A stretch of 39,420 nucleotides of DNA from Alphaproteobacteria bacterium (lineage in GTDB: Bacteria; Pseudomonadota; Alphaproteobacteria; UBA6615). Each line of letters starts with the position of its first letter. The stretch's first letter is position 1. Positions 36,436 to 39,420 of this stretch are shown here, in pieces. The notes under the pieces were generated by a model, which was given only the letters and a program-made list of their open reading frames with translations, was not told the DNA's origin and did no database searches. The stretch is from positions 1 to 39,420 of the forward strand of contig JAPUHN010000137.1 in NCBI GenBank assembly GCA_027297685.1, written 5' to 3'. The translations under genes and the position numbers were made by a program.

Positions 36436-37092
36436 CTACAAACGACCGCTCAGATTATCGCCGGTACGATTTATCTGGATCGTAAACACGGCATCGTCGA
36501 ACCCCTCGACGAACTCGGCCTTGCGGAACGGAACACCGCTCTCGTCGTGCGCCAGCAGGAGCCTTGGAAACTCGAGCGCGTTGATGTTGACCTTCGGATC
36601 GAGGAATGCATTTAGCGTAAATTTGCCGGCCGAACACCCGGCGACGATCCAATAGTATTCATTGCTGTCGAGCAGTTGGCCGGCCGATGGCGGCGATGTG
36701 GCAATCGCCGCTGCGTAGGCTTCAATGATCGATGCCGCTGTCGGGTTGTCGAGATGCGCCTGGCTTTGGAGAAGTTTCCAGGGACCGAACGGATTGTCGA
36801 TGGTAAACCGATTGATGAGCCCGCTGCGACCGCGTGCGCGGACCGTCAGGTCGGCCCCGCCGGGCACCGGTGTGAGCTCATAGCCACGGATTTGGAGTTC
36901 GTAGATACCATTATAGACAAAACGGTAGTGGTCCGGCCGGCCGGAACGGCAGGCCAACCTGATATCGTCTCCGGCCAGATAGCTGAACCAGGTGAGCGAC
37001 CGCTCGATAGGATTTGCCGGCGTTCCTTGATACGTCGTGCACGCAGCCACGCCGAGGGTGGCAAAAACAAAAAATAAATTGGGCCATTTCAT
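36436..37092 (-). CDS. Putative lipoprotein of unknown function
   Basis: 218 residues. The N terminus MKWPNLFFVFATLGVAAC has a basic start, a hydrophobic core and a lipobox-like LGVAAC with Cys18, so it is probably lipidated and membrane-anchored, with the mature part periplasmic. I do not recognise a domain. The mature sequence is mixed alpha/beta and includes two further cysteines (RLACRSG and VAGCSAG) that could pair. It is convergent with the rhodanese gene (11 bp apart) and divergent from dacC. No function is assigned. Confidence 0.7.
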   Translation of the reverse strand: MKWPNLFFVFATLGVAACTTYQGTPANPIERSLTWFSYLAGDDIRLACRSGRPDHYRFVYNGIYELQIRGYELTPVPGGADLTVRARGRSGLINRFTIDNPFGPWKLLQSQAHLDNPTAASIIEAYAAAIATSPPSAGQLLDSNEYYWIVAGCSAGKFTLNAFLDPKVNINALEFPRLLLAHDESGVPFRKAEFVEGFDDAVFTIQINRTGDNLSGRL

Positions 37093-37216
37093 TGCGAATT
37101 TCCGCCAATTTTGCGGTTAACGTAATTATAATTCTCAAATGCTATTTACATAAAACCATGACAACAACTAGAATCCCTTTGATTCGATTAGAACTTTTTG
37201 AATAAACGCGGTCGTT
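37093..37216. other. AT-rich divergent promoter region between the lipoprotein gene and the D,D-carboxypeptidase gene
   Basis: About 125 bp, clearly more AT-rich than its surroundings, with a perfect AATTATAATT palindrome. It is expected to hold promoters in both directions; I could not fix a -35/-10 pair with confidence. Confidence 0.4.
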
Positions 37217-38467
37217 GTGTACATGTTGGACTTAGCAATTGGACATTCGAAGCGTGTCGGCGTCAACCGCCGGCGCGCAGGCATATTGCCGCGTCTTGTC
37301 GCCGTCTCGACCCTATTTCTCGTTATGTTGTTGGCAAATCCGGCTCAGGCTGGGTACGCGGCGATCGTGATCGACGCCGATTCTGGTCGCATTCTTCACT
37401 CGCGCAACGCCAACACACCGAATTTCCCGGCGTCGCTGACCAAGATGATGACTTTGTTTATGACTTTCGAGGCCCTGGAAAGAGGCACACTGTCGCTCCA
37501 CCAGCATTTGCGCGTGTCCAAGCGCGCGGCCGGACAACCGGCCTCCAAGCTAGGCTTGAAAGAAGGCGAGACGATCACCGTCGACGACGCCATCCGCGCA
37601 ATGTCGGTTATATCGGCCAACGATGTGGCCACGGTAATTGCCGAGGCGCTTGGCGGTACCGAGGTCAAATTCGCACAAATGATGACCGAGCGGGCTCGTG
37701 CGCTGGGTATGACACGGACATCGTTTCGCAACGCATCGGGCCTGCCGAACCGCCGACAAAAGACGACGGCGCGAGATATGTCCATTCTCGCTAGAGCGTT
37801 GATCGATGGCTTGCCCGACTACTACGGCTATTTTTCAGTGCCGTCGTTCCAATACAAAGGCAAGAATTACCGCAGTCACAACTCCCTGCTAAAGGACTAC
37901 GCCGGCACCGACGGCATAAAAACCGGCTATATCCGCGCCTCGGGGTTCAATCTGGTCACTTCGGCTGAACGGGATGGCGTTCGGTTGATCGGTGTTGTCT
38001 TTGGCGGTAAGACCGCCAAACGCCGCGATCGGCAGATGCGACGCTTGCTTAACCGCTCGTGGGCGCAGGCGCGAGCCGCGTCGACGTTTGCGGCCAGGCC
38101 GATTCCGAAACCCGAGATACCCGGCACCGAGGCCGATGCGACCGCGTATATCAATGCTCCGATCCCGCCGACCGTGCTGCGCAGAACAGCGGCCGAATGG
38201 GGCATTCAGATTGGCGCGTTCGAAGGGTACACGGATGCGCATATCGCGGCCGGCAATGTTGCGCAGCACTTGTCCAATCTGCCGGTAACCGCATCGTTAA
38301 AAATTCAGCCGGTATCTCGGACACCCGGTACACTATTTCGGGCCCGGTTGATGGGGATGGATGAAATTTCTGCGCGTGCCTCGTGCCGGCAGCTCGTACG
38401 TAACGGTCAGGATTGCGTGCTGGTAACGCCGCAAGGCGATGAGTTGGCCAGCCTGCCCACCCGCTAA
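37217..38467 (+). CDS. D-alanyl-D-alanine carboxypeptidase with C-terminal SPOR domain
   Basis: 416 residues (GTG at 37217, or ATG at 37223). A signal peptide ends near NPAQA (residue 45). The penicillin-binding serine peptidase motifs follow: SLTK (Ser73, Lys76), SAN (133-135) and KTG (235-237). A linker leads to a SPOR domain from about residue 330 (EWGIQIGAFEGYTDAHIAAG), which binds denuded peptidoglycan at division sites. The enzyme trims the terminal D-Ala of peptidoglycan stem peptides in the periplasm. Low-molecular-weight PBPs with SPOR domains are common in alphaproteobacteria. Confidence 0.93.
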   Translation: MYMLDLAIGHSKRVGVNRRRAGILPRLVAVSTLFLVMLLANPAQAGYAAIVIDADSGRILHSRNANTPNFPASLTKMMTLFMTFEALERGTLSLHQHLRVSKRAAGQPASKLGLKEGETITVDDAIRAMSVISANDVATVIAEALGGTEVKFAQMMTERARALGMTRTSFRNASGLPNRRQKTTARDMSILARALIDGLPDYYGYFSVPSFQYKGKNYRSHNSLLKDYAGTDGIKTGYIRASGFNLVTSAERDGVRLIGVVFGGKTAKRRDRQMRRLLNRSWAQARAASTFAARPIPKPEIPGTEADATAYINAPIPPTVLRRTAAEWGIQIGAFEGYTDAHIAAGNVAQHLSNLPVTASLKIQPVSRTPGTLFRARLMGMDEISARASCRQLVRNGQDCVLVTPQGDELASLPTR

Positions 38468-38582
38468 GCCTACTCTCTAGCTATCACGATCAGAATTATC
38501 GGCTGCAAATGTTGGCACCGGGGCGCAACATCGCTATCACCGTTGCGCCGCATAAGCGTACAATCAATTATGAACGCAGGTC

Positions 38583-39029
38583 ATGCCCGATATTTATTTC
38601 GAAGATCTCGCTGCTGGACAGGAATACGACCTTGGCAGCCGCACGCTCGACCGCGCCGCCATCGTCGATTTCGCCACAGAATTCGATCCGCAGCCGTTTC
38701 ATGTCGACGAGGAAGCGGCAGAACAGTCGATTTATGGCGGACTCATCGCCAGCGGTTGGCAGACCTGCGGCGTATATATGCGCTTGTTGTGCGACAGCTT
38801 TCTCCTGCAGGTGCACAGCATGGGGTCACCCGGTGTCGACGAACTACGGTGGCTCGGACCGGTCCGGCCTGGCGATACACTGTCGGCAAAACTGCGTATC
38901 GACGAGGTTCGCGTTTCCAAGAGTAAGCCCGACCGGGGCATTATCATGACCGCTGGTGAAGTACGTAACCAGGAAGGTGATCTGGTTTTGACCTTAAAGT
39001 CGCCGCTGATGGTGCGGCGGCGCCAATGA
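38583..39029 (+). CDS. MaoC family dehydratase
   Basis: 148 residues, a single hot-dog fold. Motifs: YFEDLAAGQEYDLGSRTLDRAAIVDFA, then DPQPFHVDEEAAEQSIYGGLIASGW, which carries the hydratase catalytic Asp and His of MaoC/R-hydratases. Such enzymes hydrate enoyl-CoA or dehydrate hydroxyacyl-CoA; some (PhaJ) feed polyhydroxyalkanoate synthesis, but nothing here proves that role. Start ATG is preceded by CGCAGGTC. It is transcribed towards the minus-strand micro-gene at the right edge. Confidence 0.9.
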   Translation: MPDIYFEDLAAGQEYDLGSRTLDRAAIVDFATEFDPQPFHVDEEAAEQSIYGGLIASGWQTCGVYMRLLCDSFLLQVHSMGSPGVDELRWLGPVRPGDTLSAKLRIDEVRVSKSKPDRGIIMTAGEVRNQEGDLVLTLKSPLMVRRRQ

Positions 39030-39094
39030 AACGCACCTTCAGATTTACGCGTTGCTCCCCCGCGCCCTTCGAGACGGAAATATACGTCTGATGG

Positions 39095-39128
39095 AAAAGC
39101 GCCGCCCCACGGTTGCGGAGCGGCGCTC
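39095..39128 (-). terminator. Intrinsic terminator of the right-edge micro-gene
   Basis: AGCGCCGC (39098-39105) pairs perfectly with GCGGCGCT (39120-39127). Read on the minus strand, the stem is followed by TTTTCC, a short U-run. It lies about 145 bp downstream of the 25-codon ORF on the same strand. It could also serve, less well, as the end of maoC transcription. Confidence 0.65.
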
Positions 39129-39270
39129 TAAGTACAAACGCTAGGTGATCGCCGGGTGGTTTTAACGTAAATCCTTGCCCGTGGCGTATAGCCTCAAACC
39201 GGCGATGCGAACGCATCGCCAGCAGGCATGCGAGATCACCCTCGCGGTAAATCTCTCGCGTTTAGGCAGC
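39129..39270 (-). other. Structured 3' untranslated region of the micro-gene
   Basis: No supported gene. It contains a near-perfect hairpin GGCGATGCG-AA-CGCATCGCC (39201-39220) and a smaller one GCGAG-ATCACC-CTCGC (39230-39245). Together with the micro-ORF and terminator it would form a transcript of roughly 290 nt, so it may be part of a small RNA. Confidence 0.45.
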
Positions 39271-39348
39271 TTACCAGGCGTTACCCATCGCCAGAGGATC
39301 ACCAGTGTCTCGCACGACGGCCTTCGCCGTCACCATTCCGTTAGACAT
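39271..39348 (-). CDS. 25-residue small protein of unknown family
   Basis: The minus-strand ATG at 39348 opens a 25-codon ORF ending in TAA at 39271. The peptide begins MSNGMVTAKAVV, continues RDTGDP and ends LAMGNAW. It has no membrane helix or signal peptide, no cysteine, and a C-terminal tryptophan. The support for translation is the ribosome-binding site: AAGGAGGTGATC, fully complementary to the 16S rRNA 3' tail, 7 bases from AGGAGG to the ATG, with a promoter-like pair further upstream and a terminator downstream. I do not recognise the peptide. It could be a regulatory leader, a stress small protein or a precursor of a modified peptide; the sequence alone does not decide. Confidence 0.6.
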   Translation of the reverse strand: MSNGMVTAKAVVRDTGDPLAMGNAW

Positions 39349-39350
39349 GG

Positions 39351-39362
39351 GATCACCTCCTT
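39351..39362 (-). promoter_or_regulatory. Extended Shine-Dalgarno sequence of the micro-gene
   Basis: Minus-strand AAGGAGGTGATC is the exact complement of the anti-Shine-Dalgarno tail GATCACCTCCTT. Most genes in this window have only 4-6 matching bases. Spacing to the ATG is ideal, so strong initiation is expected. Confidence 0.8.
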
Positions 39363-39383
39363 CCAGTTGTTGCTCGAATTTTT

Positions 39384-39411
39384 ACTGTAGACCAGCCCTA
39401 CGGAGTCTCAA
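39384..39411 (-). promoter_or_regulatory. Sigma70-like promoter of the micro-gene
   Basis: On the minus strand TTGAGA (39406-39411) and TACAGT (39384-39389) are separated by 16 bases; they match 5 of 6 and 4 of 6 consensus positions. Transcription would start near 39377, leaving a leader of about 28 bases that consists mainly of the Shine-Dalgarno region. Confidence 0.5.
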
Positions 39412-39420
39412 AGCGGTCCA

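Noticed and set aside
38944-39216. 90-codon minus-strand frame across the end of maoC and the terminator
   Set aside because: It runs through the terminator hairpin and the maoC coding end, and its composition is unlike a real protein; the micro-ORF upstream is better supported.
39205-39240. Possible second micro-ORF of about 11 codons starting at the minus-strand ATG near 39230
   Set aside because: It has a partial GAGGGTGATC ribosome-binding site, but it is very short and lies in the hairpin region; without conservation data it cannot be supported.
39346-39365. Plus-strand GGGATCACCTCCTTCC looks like the 3' end of a 16S rRNA gene
   Set aside because: The preceding plus-strand bases do not resemble the conserved 16S helix 45 region; the match is explained better as the reverse complement of a strong Shine-Dalgarno sequence in front of a minus-strand ATG.

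Overview
The window looks like a chromosomal segment of an alphaproteobacterium, probably Rhodospirillales-like. The evidence is gene order and content: the recO-era-rnc-lepB-acpS-pdxJ-rsh-rpoZ-folK string, the aroQ-accB-accC-aat / DUF2155-MlaD-NDUFA12 neighbourhood, a single bifunctional RelA/SpoT protein, an NDUFA12-type complex I subunit, clpS-clpA, a phasin, and a B12-dependent ribonucleotide reductase. Base composition is moderately GC-rich throughout. I see no insertion sequence, prophage, CRISPR array, tRNA or rRNA gene.

Layout. Positions 1-2027 hold the 3' part of a TRAP transporter large permease with an unusual coiled-coil tail. It converges on bioY (biotin uptake) across a bidirectional terminator. 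From 13019 down to 2834 the minus strand carries housekeeping genes: folK, rpoZ, rsh, pdxJ, acpS, lepB, rnc, era, recO and parC, several of them overlapping. A terminator lies between rpoZ and rsh. Plus-strand genes from 13172 encode a NYN-domain protein and a family-5 uracil-DNA glycosylase, followed by a collapsed GNAT acetyltransferase pseudogene. At 14658-17430 there is a tyrosine-catabolism unit (FAH-family hydrolase and hpd), divergent from a MarR regulator, with an 18-bp near-palindrome between them. A methyltransferase follows, then aroQ, accB, accC and aat (aromatic and fatty-acid precursors, N-end rule tagging).

The minus strand at 21328-23120 carries a DUF2155 protein, two tandem MlaD-type lipid-transport proteins and NDUFA12. 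nrdJ (23501-27223) has a putative NrdR box upstream and a strong terminator downstream. Next come a RidA-family protein, a CDF metal exporter and a FemAB-like GNAT protein (plus strand), then clpA and clpS (minus). The Aat, ClpS and ClpA proteins together form an N-degron pathway: Aat tags, ClpS recognises, ClpA unfolds. A phasin gene with three PhaR-like boxes points to polyhydroxyalkanoate granules. The remainder holds an alpha/beta hydrolase, a four-domain rhodanese with only one catalytic cysteine, a lipoprotein, a SPOR-domain D,D-carboxypeptidase and a MaoC dehydratase.

The least explained element is at the right edge (39090-39411, minus strand). It has a sigma70-like promoter, a Shine-Dalgarno sequence fully complementary to the 16S rRNA tail, a 25-codon ORF of unknown family, a structured 3' untranslated region and a terminator. 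This looks like a dedicated, strongly translated micro-gene and is the best candidate here for something undescribed.
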